Below, in pieces: positions 35,901 through 43,304 of a stretch of 64,000 nucleotides of DNA. The notes beneath the pieces are model-generated. The model was not told the origin of the DNA. It worked only from the letters and a program-made list of their open reading frames with translations, and did not search any database. Origin of the DNA: Sporomusa termitida (GTDB lineage: Bacteria; Bacillota; Negativicutes; Sporomusales; Sporomusaceae); assembly GCF_007641255.1 (NCBI RefSeq), contig NZ_CP036259.1:4962501-5026500 (forward strand). Direction: 5' to 3'. How positions within the stretch are numbered: position 1 is the first letter of the stretch; each line of letters opens with the position of its first letter. Position numbers and translations under genes: made by a program.

Positions 35901-36454
35901 GACCGGGCGCTGAGTTTTTTGCCGTGCTGGAGAAGTACCTGGGCAAGCTGCCGCTGGTAGCCGAGGATCTGGGCGTTATTACCCCTGGTGTCAACCGGCT
36001 TAAGCACCGGTTTGGTTATCCCGGCATGAAAGTATTGCCCTTTAGCTTTGGTGATGGCGGGGCAGCACCGGATTTCCCCCATAATACCGGCTATAATACG
36101 GTTGCTTACACCGGTACCCATGACAATGATACCCTGCTGGGCTGGTATCAAAAGCTGGCTGGCACCAGTCCTCAGCTCAAGTCTATTGTGCTGGCCCACC
36201 TTGAGCGGCTGCAGCTGGGCAGTGACTGGAGTGAGCAGGGCGTGTGTGAACAGCTTATCCGGCTCACCTACCTTAGTGCAGCCAATACGGTGATTATGCC
36301 CCTGCAGGACGTACTTGGCCTGGATAGCCGGGCGCGGATGAATACGCCGGGCACTGTGGGGCAGAACTGGGGCTGGCGGCTGGGGCCGGGGCTGATTACG
36401 CCGGCGGTGGCTGCGCGTCTGGCCGGTTGGACGCAAGCCGGCCGACGGGGATAA
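32945..36454 (+). CDS. Fusion of GH13 alpha-glucosidase/pullulanase-like enzyme with 4-alpha-glucanotransferase (GH77)
   Basis: The 1169-residue protein is two enzymes in one chain. Residues ~1-125 form an N-terminal beta domain, ~140-650 a GH13 barrel with Asp in GWRLDVADEL, Glu in LIGEVWED and Asp in IIGSHDVPRI, similar to neopullulanase/cyclomaltodextrinase types. From ~675 (GVLLHPTSLPSPFGIGDLG) the MalQ domain begins, with LFGDLPLFVAHDSADVWAN, LIRIDHFRGLEAYWEIP, VAEDLGVITP and YTGTHDNDT. Together they can debranch or trim limit dextrins left by GlgP and recycle short oligomers. The ATG after GGAGGTG is preferred over ATG 32927. A 70-base linker separates it from the rrf2 promoter region. 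Confidence 0.92.
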   Translation: MNQYWLLHDSHNIDFRSPFGAVSCHTEVTLRLLLATPQNYRVPPVESVVLRQWQDGAGETVTTMCLVQEQGGQQLYQAVIAAPAVPGVIWYYFIVRQGGQTFYYGNNNEETGGVGRIADAPPPSYQISIYKPGAVTPKWFKHAIVYQIFVDRFYNGLPQGQILQPRPGSLLHADWQDTPVYTRAMDTGAILAYDFFGGNLAGVIAKLPYLASLGITAIYFNPVFASPSNHKYDTSDYKTIDPMFGDNALFAALCAKAKEYGIAVILDGVFSHTGSDSIYFNQDNTYDSVGAYQSPASPYYSWYKFSDYPDHYESWWGIGTLPNVNENDLSYQNFIIDGADSVLRQWHKLGIKGWRLDVADELPAAFLKKFYQTLKETDPEAVLIGEVWEDASHKVAYGELRQYFNGTKLDSVMNYPFRKIVLDFMLGWCDAQAAQRALFSLFENYPRENFYANLNIIGSHDVPRILTLLGEAPPAGSQSDLAAFRHRLTPAARALGLARLKLVMLWLLTFPGAPCIYYGDEAGVEGYTDPLNRRTYPWGREEQDLLAWCRLLTGLRRQYPVLRTGEWLPLMTAGDVYGYGRRIRGGQDVFGDLEADNTAIMVFNRNRKEPAAVSIDTSTWFADQDYATDVLSGERIPLPAPGQAELTLPPLSGCLLLGSVAPAGNESKRISGVLLHPTSLPSPFGIGDLGQEAYRFVDFLAAAGQKLWQFLPLNPVGFGESPYQCLSAFAGNPLLIAPEKLVTAGWLQEAELPFGGFRNSDPQSIDFPRVKLWKEKICRLAFDRFRHQPPAAAYQAFLADTAFWLGDHSLFAALKKHFCGLPWPEWDTDISRRDGAALEYYRQVLEEEIAYQMFLQFVFRQQWQELKAYANQRDISLFGDLPLFVAHDSADVWANPQLFQLDAAGRPVKVAGVPPDYFSASGQLWGNPLYDWEQMKKDDYHWWRQRLAVLIKAVDLIRIDHFRGLEAYWEIPAGELTAVQGQWVAGPGAEFFAVLEKYLGKLPLVAEDLGVITPGVNRLKHRFGYPGMKVLPFSFGDGGAAPDFPHNTGYNTVAYTGTHDNDTLLGWYQKLAGTSPQLKSIVLAHLERLQLGSDWSEQGVCEQLIRLTYLSAANTVIMPLQDVLGLDSRARMNTPGTVGQNWGWRLGPGLITPAVAARLAGWTQAGRRG

Positions 36455-36498
36455 AGACGAATCATTTTTAATTAATATGATTTTTCAAATAATAGCTA

Positions 36499-36528
36499 TT
36501 GACATTATTTAGGTTTTGGCAGTACAAT
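36499..36528 (+). promoter_or_regulatory. Sigma-A promoter of the rrf2-cydAB operon
   Basis: Perfect TTGACA (36499-36504), 18-base spacer, TACAAT (36523-36528). Confidence 0.7.
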
Positions 36529-36532
36529 AAAA

Positions 36533-36558
36533 TCAATACTATACCAGTTGAGTATTGA
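36533..36558 (+). promoter_or_regulatory. Operator-like palindrome TCAATACT-N10-AGTATTGA
   Basis: An 8-bp perfect inverted repeat with a 10-base centre lies just after the -10 element, over the transcription start. It is well placed for repression, most simply by the Rrf2 protein encoded directly downstream. Confidence 0.65.
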
Positions 36559-36589
36559 TTTATTATGACAACTAGAAGGTGGTGCCATT

Positions 36590-37018
36590 GTGCAGTGGAA
36601 TCAGGCCACTGATTATGCATTCCGGGTAGTACTGTATCTGGCCGGGCTGCCGCCGGGCGAGGTGGCCAGTGGTGTCATTATTGCTGACAGGCAGCATATT
36701 CCCCACCGGTTTCTCCAGAAAATTATGCGGCTGCTCTCTGCCGCCGGGGTGGTAAAGTCATTTCGTGGTGTTGCGGGAGGCTTTGCCCTGGCTAAGGCGC
36801 CGGCAGCAATCAGTTTATATGATGTTATTGTCGCTATGGAAGGGCCGCTGGCCATTCATCGCTGCCTGGCTGACCGCAAAGCGTGTAATCGTGATTGTGA
36901 GCAGGAGTGTCCGGTGCATCAGGCGCTGGCCGGTATTCAGGACCGGCTGGCGGCCGATCTAGCCAGTGTTACTTTTGCAGCCCTGGCTGCTAAAGCAAAT
37001 AAATCTAGCAGGAGGTAG
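36590..37018 (+). CDS. Rrf2-family transcriptional regulator with Fe-S-type cysteines
   Basis: The 142-residue protein has the winged helix of Rrf2 regulators (TDYAFRVVLYLAG, IPHRFLQKIMRLLSAAGVVKSFRG, GGFALAKAP) and, near 92-107, the cysteine set CLADRKACNRDCEQECPVH, more Cys than the usual three ligands. Such regulators (IscR, NsrR, RsrR relatives) sense Fe-S, NO or redox state. It starts with GTG after AAGGTGGTG. cydA follows after four bases with the AGGAGGT inside this gene, so it is the first gene of the cyd operon and likely controls it and itself through the palindrome upstream. Confidence 0.85.
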   Translation: MQWNQATDYAFRVVLYLAGLPPGEVASGVIIADRQHIPHRFLQKIMRLLSAAGVVKSFRGVAGGFALAKAPAAISLYDVIVAMEGPLAIHRCLADRKACNRDCEQECPVHQALAGIQDRLAADLASVTFAALAAKANKSSRR

Positions 37019-37022
37019 GCAT

Positions 37023-38408
37023 ATGGAAGAACTCATTTTGTCCCGCTGGCAGTTTGGGATAACTACCATCTATCACTTTCTTTTTGTCCCGCTGACGCTT
37101 GGTCTGTCGCTTATTGTCGCTATTTTGGAAACTATCTATGTCCGCACCGGTAATGAAATGTATAAGCAGCAGACTAAGTTCTGGGGTAAACTTTTCCTGA
37201 TCAACTTTGCTATGGGTGTGGTCACAGGTATTGTCCAGGAGTTCCATTTTGGTATGAACTGGTCCGAGTATGCCCGGTTTATGGGGGATATTTTTGGCGC
37301 CCCCCTGGCTATGGAAGCGCTGACTGCCTTTTATCTGGAGTCCGTATTCATTGGGCTGTGGATTTTTGGCTGGGACCGCATACCCAAAGTATTACACGCA
37401 GTCAGTATCTGGATTGTGGCGCTGGCTACTAATTTATCGGCTTTCTGGATCTTAACAGCTAATTCTTTCATGCAGTCGCCGGTAGGGTATGTTATTAATA
37501 ACGGCCGGGCCGAGATGACCGATTTTGTTGCACTTATTACTAATCCCTATGTACTTTATCAATTTCCGCATACGGTTCTGTCAGGCTTTGTAACTGCCGG
37601 TTTCTTTGTTTTAGCCATTAGCGCGTATCATCTAATCAGGAGAACGCATTTGGATTTTTTCCGGGCTTCGTTTCAATTGGGGCTGATCTGGAGTATTGTC
37701 AGTTTGTTTCTGTTAATGGGCAGCGGTCATGCGCAGACCCAGTTTATGGCGAAGGCGCAGCCGATGAAGCTGGCGGCGGCTGAGGCCCTGTGGGAGACTG
37801 CCAACCCGGCACCTTTTGCCGTAGCTGCGATCATTGACGAACAAAATAAGACCAATACAGCCGAATTGAAAATCCCCGGCCTGTTGTCGATGCTGGCCAA
37901 TAATAATCCTAATACGGCCGTGAAAGGGATTAAGGATATTGAGCAGGAGTATATTGCTCAATACGGCCCCGGTAATTATGTACCGGCGGTCACGCCCGTA
38001 TTCTGGAGTTTTAGAATTATGGTGGCCGCCGGTTCGCTGATGCTGCTTGTCGTACTGGCCGCCGGCTTTTTCTGGTGGCGCGGCCAGCTGGAGGAGCGGC
38101 CCTGGCTGCTGAAGGCGGTGCTTTGGAGTCTGCCGCTTCCCTATATTGCTAATTCTACCGGCTGGTTTGTTACCGAAGGCGGGCGTCAGCCCTGGATTGT
38201 TTTCGGCCTGCAGCGGGTAGAGGAGGCGGTGTCGCCGTCAGTTGGCGCTGTAAGTATCTGGATTTCTCTGGTCGGCTTTACTCTGGTATATGCCGTATTA
38301 GCCGCCGCTGCTGTATATCTTGTCCAGAAATTTGTTCGCCAGGGACCAGGCATAAGCAGTGATCAGCCCAAACAACCGGCAGCGAAGGGGGCGGCATTAT
38401 GGAGTTAA
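37023..38408 (+). CDS. cydA: Cytochrome bd ubiquinol/menaquinol oxidase subunit I
   Basis: The 461-residue membrane protein has about nine hydrophobic helices. It shows the conserved heme/quinol elements: IYHFLFVPLTLGLS (axial His), GIVQEFHFGMNW, the ESVFIGLWIFGW helix and the GGRQPW motif near 381. The quinol loop is short, as in most Firmicutes. With CydB it reduces O2 to water at low oxygen, giving oxygen protection and respiration in anaerobes. Start is the ATG with AGGAGGT seven bases upstream. Confidence 0.97.
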   Translation: MEELILSRWQFGITTIYHFLFVPLTLGLSLIVAILETIYVRTGNEMYKQQTKFWGKLFLINFAMGVVTGIVQEFHFGMNWSEYARFMGDIFGAPLAMEALTAFYLESVFIGLWIFGWDRIPKVLHAVSIWIVALATNLSAFWILTANSFMQSPVGYVINNGRAEMTDFVALITNPYVLYQFPHTVLSGFVTAGFFVLAISAYHLIRRTHLDFFRASFQLGLIWSIVSLFLLMGSGHAQTQFMAKAQPMKLAAAEALWETANPAPFAVAAIIDEQNKTNTAELKIPGLLSMLANNNPNTAVKGIKDIEQEYIAQYGPGNYVPAVTPVFWSFRIMVAAGSLMLLVVLAAGFFWWRGQLEERPWLLKAVLWSLPLPYIANSTGWFVTEGGRQPWIVFGLQRVEEAVSPSVGAVSIWISLVGFTLVYAVLAAAAVYLVQKFVRQGPGISSDQPKQPAAKGAALWS

Positions 38409-39403
38409 GTGTACTGTGGTTTATTCTGCTTACGGTTCTGTTTATTGGTTTTTTCTTTCTGGAGGGATTTGATTATGGGGTCGGGATCCTGCTGCCTTTT
38501 CTGGGGAAAAATGATACCGAGCGCCGGGTGATTATCAATACGATCGGCCCGGTATGGGATGGCAATGAGGTATGGATGATTACGGCCGGCGGGGCTATGT
38601 TTGCTGCTTTCCCGCATGTATATGCAACCTTATTCAGCGGCTTTTATCTGGCCCTGTTTCTCATGCTGATGGCCCTTATTGTCCGGGGCGTCGCGTTTGA
38701 GTTTAGAAGCAAGGATGAGAATCAGACCTGGCGCAGTACCTGGGATTTGATGATATTTATCGGCAGTGCCATACCGGCTATTCTCTGGGGAGTAACGGTG
38801 ACCAATTTGATCCAGGGGGTGCCGATCAATGCGAATATGCAATATGTGGGGACATTCTTTGATTTGCTGAGCCCCTATACCCTGGTAGGCGGTATTGCGT
38901 TTTTCCTGGTCTTTACCTTTCACGGGGCTTTGTACCTGACCCTGAAAACAGAGGGGGATATGGTGGCGCGAGCCCGGCAGGCCGCAATCAAAGCCGGCGT
39001 TTTCGCAGCGGTGTTTTGTCTGCTGTTAGTCGGGCTGACCTATAGCCGCACCGATTTGTTTGCCAGTACGGGGGCCGGCATTGCCTTATGGGGAGCGGTG
39101 GCTTTGTTTGTCGCGGCCCTGAGGGCGGTCTACAGGCAGCGTTTCGGCTTAGGTTTTATTTTGAGCAGTTTGACAGTTATGTTGACAACGATTGCCTTCT
39201 TCTGGGGCCTTTTCCCCCGGCTGATGGTATCAAGCCTTAATCCGGCCTGGAGCCTGACAATTACAAATTCCGCCTCTTCCCAGTACACGCTGACAATCAT
39301 GACGGTGGCCGCGGTGGCGTTAGTGCCGGTGGTACTGGTGTATCAAGGCTGGGTGTACTGGATGTTCCGCAAACGTGTCAGCGCGAAGGAACTGGAATAT
39401 TAA
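38399..39403 (+). CDS. cydB: Cytochrome bd oxidase subunit II
   Basis: The 334-residue polytopic protein begins with the subunit II signature FLEGFDYGVGILLPFLG and WDGNEVWMITAGGAMFAAFP. The start overlaps the cydA stop by ten bases, so the two are translationally coupled. The HEAT/WD40 gene follows only 24 bases later with no terminator, which suggests that the six-gene run downstream may be co-transcribed with cydAB. Confidence 0.96.
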   Translation: MELSVLWFILLTVLFIGFFFLEGFDYGVGILLPFLGKNDTERRVIINTIGPVWDGNEVWMITAGGAMFAAFPHVYATLFSGFYLALFLMLMALIVRGVAFEFRSKDENQTWRSTWDLMIFIGSAIPAILWGVTVTNLIQGVPINANMQYVGTFFDLLSPYTLVGGIAFFLVFTFHGALYLTLKTEGDMVARARQAAIKAGVFAAVFCLLLVGLTYSRTDLFASTGAGIALWGAVALFVAALRAVYRQRFGLGFILSSLTVMLTTIAFFWGLFPRLMVSSLNPAWSLTITNSASSQYTLTIMTVAAVALVPVVLVYQGWVYWMFRKRVSAKELEY

Positions 39404-39427
39404 ACAACCTGTGCGGGTGGTGAGAAG

Positions 39428-41536
39428 ATGGCGCTGGGTGATGATGATAAAGAATTTTTACGGCAGTTAACCTGGATCTATCCCAGTGAGTATGTGGCTG
39501 AACTCAAAGAACTGGCCGAAGCTGTTATAACCGAACAGCTGGCTGCCGGTGAGCGCCAGAATATCCGCGATATTATCTGGGGGATTATGGCTAAAATCCG
39601 GGCAGAGGCCGAGGGCGGCAGCAATACGGCAGCGGCGGCCGGGAAGGCCGCAAGCGAGGCGGTGCAGGCCGAAGCTGACCGGGAAATCCGGGACAATGTA
39701 CAGGCCGCCCTTAGCGCCGGTCAGCTGCATATTCCGGCCGGGATGGGACCGGAGGTGATTATACCGCTGGTGGCAGCGCTGGCTGAGCCGGCAATAGGAG
39801 CCGGCGCCCGGTCTGTACTCTGCCAGCTGTCAGATAGCGGGGCGATTGATGCTTTGTGCGGGGAATGGGCTAAGACCCGTTCACCGGAACTGGAGCAAAT
39901 AATAATGAAAACCGGGTATCTGGCAGCGCATCCGCTGGGTGTACGGCTGCTGACCGTGCTGAAGACAAAGGCTGACCGGGTTATGCTGGCCGAGGGCACC
40001 GAGCTGGTGCCGGAGCTGCTAGCCGCTGTTGATGATCCCGACCGGAGTATCGCCGGCTCTGCCCGGCGCCTGCTCCTGACCCTGACGAACAGGCAGGCCG
40101 TCGATACCGTATGTGAAACTGTCCTGGCTGATCCGGATAATGAACGCCTGCAAGCCTGGGCTGTTATGGCCGGCTATGCGCCGGCCGATGACAGCCGCGC
40201 CGCTTTGTACTACGCGATTACCGGGCAGTGGGATAAATATTACGCCCTGGACTGGCAGGAAGACCGGCCCCTCCTGGCCAGAGGCTATAGTGAGGCTTCG
40301 TTGCCTGAACGGCGGCGGTTTCTGGCGGCGGCCCGCAAAAGTGGCCAGGGGTTGCTGTTAACCGGCCTGCTCCTGGCCGGCAATGGTCAGGATGAATATG
40401 AGGAAATAACCGCTGCCGACTGGGAGTCCCTGCTGGATTTGCTAGCCAGCCAGCAGCGGTGGCCGGATTTGTACCGGCTGGTCTTTCGGGCCCCGGCACA
40501 ATGGGCCGGCGAGATTACCCTGTTGTTGAAGAATTCCGGCTGGCAGCCAGGGGCCTGGGCGCAGCGGGGCTGGGAGAGAAGCCTGGCCGCCTGTCCGCAG
40601 TCAGGCAGAAACGCGTTTGTGCCAGACGGGCGCGAGTTGATAGCCCTTGCCTTCGATCAGGCCGAGATTGAGGCCATGGCGTTCCATCCCAACAAGCGGA
40701 TTGCGGCCGGCGGCGGTCGTGACGGCCGGCTCCGGTTATGGCAGTTAGGCAGCCAGCAGATATGGCGGACCGTGGATTTGCATGCCGAAGCGATTACGGC
40801 TGTTGCCTTTACACCCGATGGCCGTTATCTGGCAACGGCCGGGCGGGAAGGCCGGGTTCATATCTGGCAGCTGCCGGCGGTGAAATGGGTCAGCAGTGTG
40901 TGCGGGCAGCCGGGGCTGGTCACGGCCATGGCTGCCGGTGCCGGCGGCGCCATTCTGGCCGCCGCCTGCGCCGGGGGCCTGGCCGCGGCCAGGGTTTGGG
41001 ACTGGGATGGGGCTTATATGACAAATCAAGGCCAGTATCCCGGCAGCTGGTTCCAGGCGGCGGCGGTCAGTGCTGAACAAAGGCTGGCAGTGGGGGGCGG
41101 CCGGGACGGCATTATCCGGCTGTATCCATTGACAGGCAGCAAACAGGGTAAGCTGTGCTGGGCGGCCCACGCCGGGGCCGTACAGGCTCTCAAGCTGAGC
41201 GGGGATGGGAATTTTCTGGTAAGTACCGGGGCTGACGGTTTGTTAAAGATCTGGCAAACAGCGAGCGGTAAGCTGCTCTGGACGCTGCCGGCGGCAGGCC
41301 GGCTGCTGGCGGTTAGTGCTGACGGGGCGTTAGCGGCCATCAGTAATCCCGGCCGGCGCAACATTACGATAAAACAGCTGCGGCTGGTCAAGCCGCTGGC
41401 CCAGGCTACTCATGCCGACTGGCAGCATGCCGGGCAGTTACTGGCCGCAGCCGCTCTTGAGCCTGAGGCCGGCCAGGCGGTAGCGTTTCTACAGACGATA
41501 CTTGACAGCAAGTTCTGTTATGATATTAGGCTGTAA
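39428..41536 (+). CDS. Large HEAT-repeat plus WD40-repeat scaffold protein
   Basis: The 702-residue soluble protein has an N-terminal ~380-residue helical part with Ala/Leu-rich repeats resembling HEAT/ARM (PEVIIPLVAALAEPAIGAGARSV, VPELLAAVDDPDRSIAGSARR). A C-terminal beta-propeller follows with recognisable WD40 blades ending in LRLWQLG, VHIWQLP, ARVWDWD, IRLYPLT and LKIWQTA. No catalytic motif is visible. Such proteins act as scaffolds. It starts the run that continues with Hsp70-like, DUF1257, AAA, DUF2997 and radical SAM genes, all co-directional and tightly spaced (15-28 bases or overlapping), so it is probably a structural part of one complex. Confidence 0.75.
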   Translation: MALGDDDKEFLRQLTWIYPSEYVAELKELAEAVITEQLAAGERQNIRDIIWGIMAKIRAEAEGGSNTAAAAGKAASEAVQAEADREIRDNVQAALSAGQLHIPAGMGPEVIIPLVAALAEPAIGAGARSVLCQLSDSGAIDALCGEWAKTRSPELEQIIMKTGYLAAHPLGVRLLTVLKTKADRVMLAEGTELVPELLAAVDDPDRSIAGSARRLLLTLTNRQAVDTVCETVLADPDNERLQAWAVMAGYAPADDSRAALYYAITGQWDKYYALDWQEDRPLLARGYSEASLPERRRFLAAARKSGQGLLLTGLLLAGNGQDEYEEITAADWESLLDLLASQQRWPDLYRLVFRAPAQWAGEITLLLKNSGWQPGAWAQRGWERSLAACPQSGRNAFVPDGRELIALAFDQAEIEAMAFHPNKRIAAGGGRDGRLRLWQLGSQQIWRTVDLHAEAITAVAFTPDGRYLATAGREGRVHIWQLPAVKWVSSVCGQPGLVTAMAAGAGGAILAAACAGGLAAARVWDWDGAYMTNQGQYPGSWFQAAAVSAEQRLAVGGGRDGIIRLYPLTGSKQGKLCWAAHAGAVQALKLSGDGNFLVSTGADGLLKIWQTASGKLLWTLPAAGRLLAVSADGALAAISNPGRRNITIKQLRLVKPLAQATHADWQHAGQLLAAAALEPEAGQAVAFLQTILDSKFCYDIRL

Positions 41537-41553
41537 GCCGGGGAGGGGACGAG

Positions 41554-42882
41554 ATGGCAGGACGGCTGGCAATTGATTTCGGTCATACGTATACGGTGGC
41601 GGCCTATTGGCGGCAAGCCACCCGGCAGGCCGAAACCCTGTATGTGCCGGCGATTACGCGACCGGTGCGGGCCGGTCCGGGGAGTGGCGGGACAACCGTT
41701 TACGCGGCACCCTCATTAATATTGTATGATCAGGCGTCAGAGGCCTGCTGGATCGGGCAGGAAGCGGCTGAGAAACTGCGGGGCGCGGTTGATGCGCGGC
41801 CGGTATACAGCCAGCTAAAACTCGATGTCATTACAGGGAAACGAATTTTTGGCCCGGCCGGCAGCCGCTGGCTTTGCTGCCAGGATATGGCCAGAGACTA
41901 TTTAGCCGCTGTTATCTGTCGTGCCGGTCAGGTGCTGGGGTTAAGCAGCGAGGCTGTTATCACTTTTACGGTGCCGGCAGAGGCTTGTCAGGCCGAAACC
42001 GGGTGGCAGCGGTATGGCCACTGGCTGAAGGGGGCCGTGAAGCAAGCCGGGTTTACCCGGCTGGAAATGGTTGAGCATCCCTGGGCGGCTGCCTGGGGGG
42101 CCGGGCTGTATGTGAAACCGGGCGATCGTTTCATTGTTATTGACCTGGAGGCCGAACTGGCCGAGGTTGCTGTTGCCCAGGCCGGGCAAGAAGCTGACGG
42201 CAATAAGGAGCGACGCCTGCGGGTGCTCAGCCATGTTCGGGACTGGCTGATCGAACCAGAGCCTGGCCAGGATCAGGAACTGGTTATCCATACTCAGCTT
42301 GAGCATATATTGCGGCAGGCCCTCCGGCAAACTGCCGGGCGGGGGTATGACGGCGATGGCTATGCCGGGGTTGTTTTGACCGGCAGCGGTGGGCTGCCGG
42401 CTTTGTATAAGCAAGCTGTCCATACGTTTTTTGCCGGTATTCCTGTTTATGATCAATGTTTGCTTAGTGCTGCCGCCTGCGGGGCGGCGTCATTGGCTGC
42501 CGGCATTGATGCCTGCGGCTATATCCGGTATAACTATGGGGTGCGTTATTGGGAACCGGGACAATACCGCTATCAGCCGGTGGCGGCTCGCGGTACCTTT
42601 TATCCCAGTGCCGGCCCTGTTGCCGAGTTAGTCATTAAAGCCAGCTATGATGGGCAGCAGGAGTACGCGTTATTTATCTACCGGCTGGGGGTGGAGGCCG
42701 GTTATTGTATAAACGGGGAAAATCCGCTGATATTAAGGACAGACCAACCGGCGCTGTCTGGTCAGCCGGTCATCCGGGCTACTCTCAGTATTGACGGCGC
42801 CGGCCAATTATCGGTAACCGCCTGTGATGCCGGCAGCGGCCAGATCATTGCTGCTGCTGTACCGGTGGTTAAGCTTATGTAG
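41554..42882 (+). CDS. Hsp70/DnaK-like protein with altered phosphate-binding loop
   Basis: The 442-residue protein has the actin-like ATPase fold: phosphate-1 motif LAIDFGHTYTVAAYW at the N-terminus, ITFTVPAEA near 132 (the VITVPAxF strand of Hsp70), and adenosine motif VVLTGSGGLPALYKQAV near 274. The phosphate-2 motif, normally DLGGGT, reads VIDLEAELAEV near 197, so the glycines and Thr that grip ATP are gone. The C-terminal ~100 residues resemble a short beta-sandwich substrate-binding domain (RATLSIDGAGQLSVTACD). The helical lid is missing. It may bind clients or nucleotide without DnaK-like hydrolysis. It lies 18 bases after the WD40 gene. Confidence 0.75.
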   Translation: MAGRLAIDFGHTYTVAAYWRQATRQAETLYVPAITRPVRAGPGSGGTTVYAAPSLILYDQASEACWIGQEAAEKLRGAVDARPVYSQLKLDVITGKRIFGPAGSRWLCCQDMARDYLAAVICRAGQVLGLSSEAVITFTVPAEACQAETGWQRYGHWLKGAVKQAGFTRLEMVEHPWAAAWGAGLYVKPGDRFIVIDLEAELAEVAVAQAGQEADGNKERRLRVLSHVRDWLIEPEPGQDQELVIHTQLEHILRQALRQTAGRGYDGDGYAGVVLTGSGGLPALYKQAVHTFFAGIPVYDQCLLSAAACGAASLAAGIDACGYIRYNYGVRYWEPGQYRYQPVAARGTFYPSAGPVAELVIKASYDGQQEYALFIYRLGVEAGYCINGENPLILRTDQPALSGQPVIRATLSIDGAGQLSVTACDAGSGQIIAAAVPVVKLM

Positions 42883-42896
42883 AGGAGGAGCAAGGG

Positions 42897-43277
42897 ATGT
42901 CACATTTTACGCAGGTAGCTACTAAAATCACGAATAAAGAAATGCTGCTCAGTTGTCTGCAAGAACTGGGCTATGAGACGGAGGAAGGCGTAGCGATCAA
43001 AGGGTACCGGGGCCAGGAAACACCGGTTGATATTGCTGTACGTATGCGGCAGGGGTATGATGTCGGTTTTGCTCTGGGACCTGATGGAACGTACAGCTTG
43101 GTCGCCGATTGGTTTGGGGTGCAGGGCCTAAGCGAGCAGCAGTTTACCGCCAAGGTCCAGCAGCAGTACGCGCTGGCTACGGTTATGCAGCAGGTTAACC
43201 GGCAGGGCTTTAATGTTGTGGAGCAGCAGCAGGATGCCAGCGGCCAGATCCGGCTGGTTGTCAGACGCTGGGTATGA
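42897..43277 (+). CDS. DUF1257 protein (Ycf35-like)
   Basis: The 126-residue protein opens with MSHFTQVATKITNKEML and LQELGYE, the signature of DUF1257, the family of the algal-plastid/cyanobacterial Ycf35 protein of unknown function. The central DIAVRMRQGYDVGFALGPDG and the C-terminal strand IRLVVRRWV fit a small alpha-beta fold. AGGAGGAG precedes the start. It immediately precedes the Ycf46-like ATPase; Ycf35 and Ycf46 are both unexplained plastid/cyanobacterial families, and their being neighbours here supports a shared function. Confidence 0.8.
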   Translation: MSHFTQVATKITNKEMLLSCLQELGYETEEGVAIKGYRGQETPVDIAVRMRQGYDVGFALGPDGTYSLVADWFGVQGLSEQQFTAKVQQQYALATVMQQVNRQGFNVVEQQQDASGQIRLVVRRWV

Positions 43278-43304
43278 GGGCGGCGATGAAGGAGGCGGAA
43301 GTAA

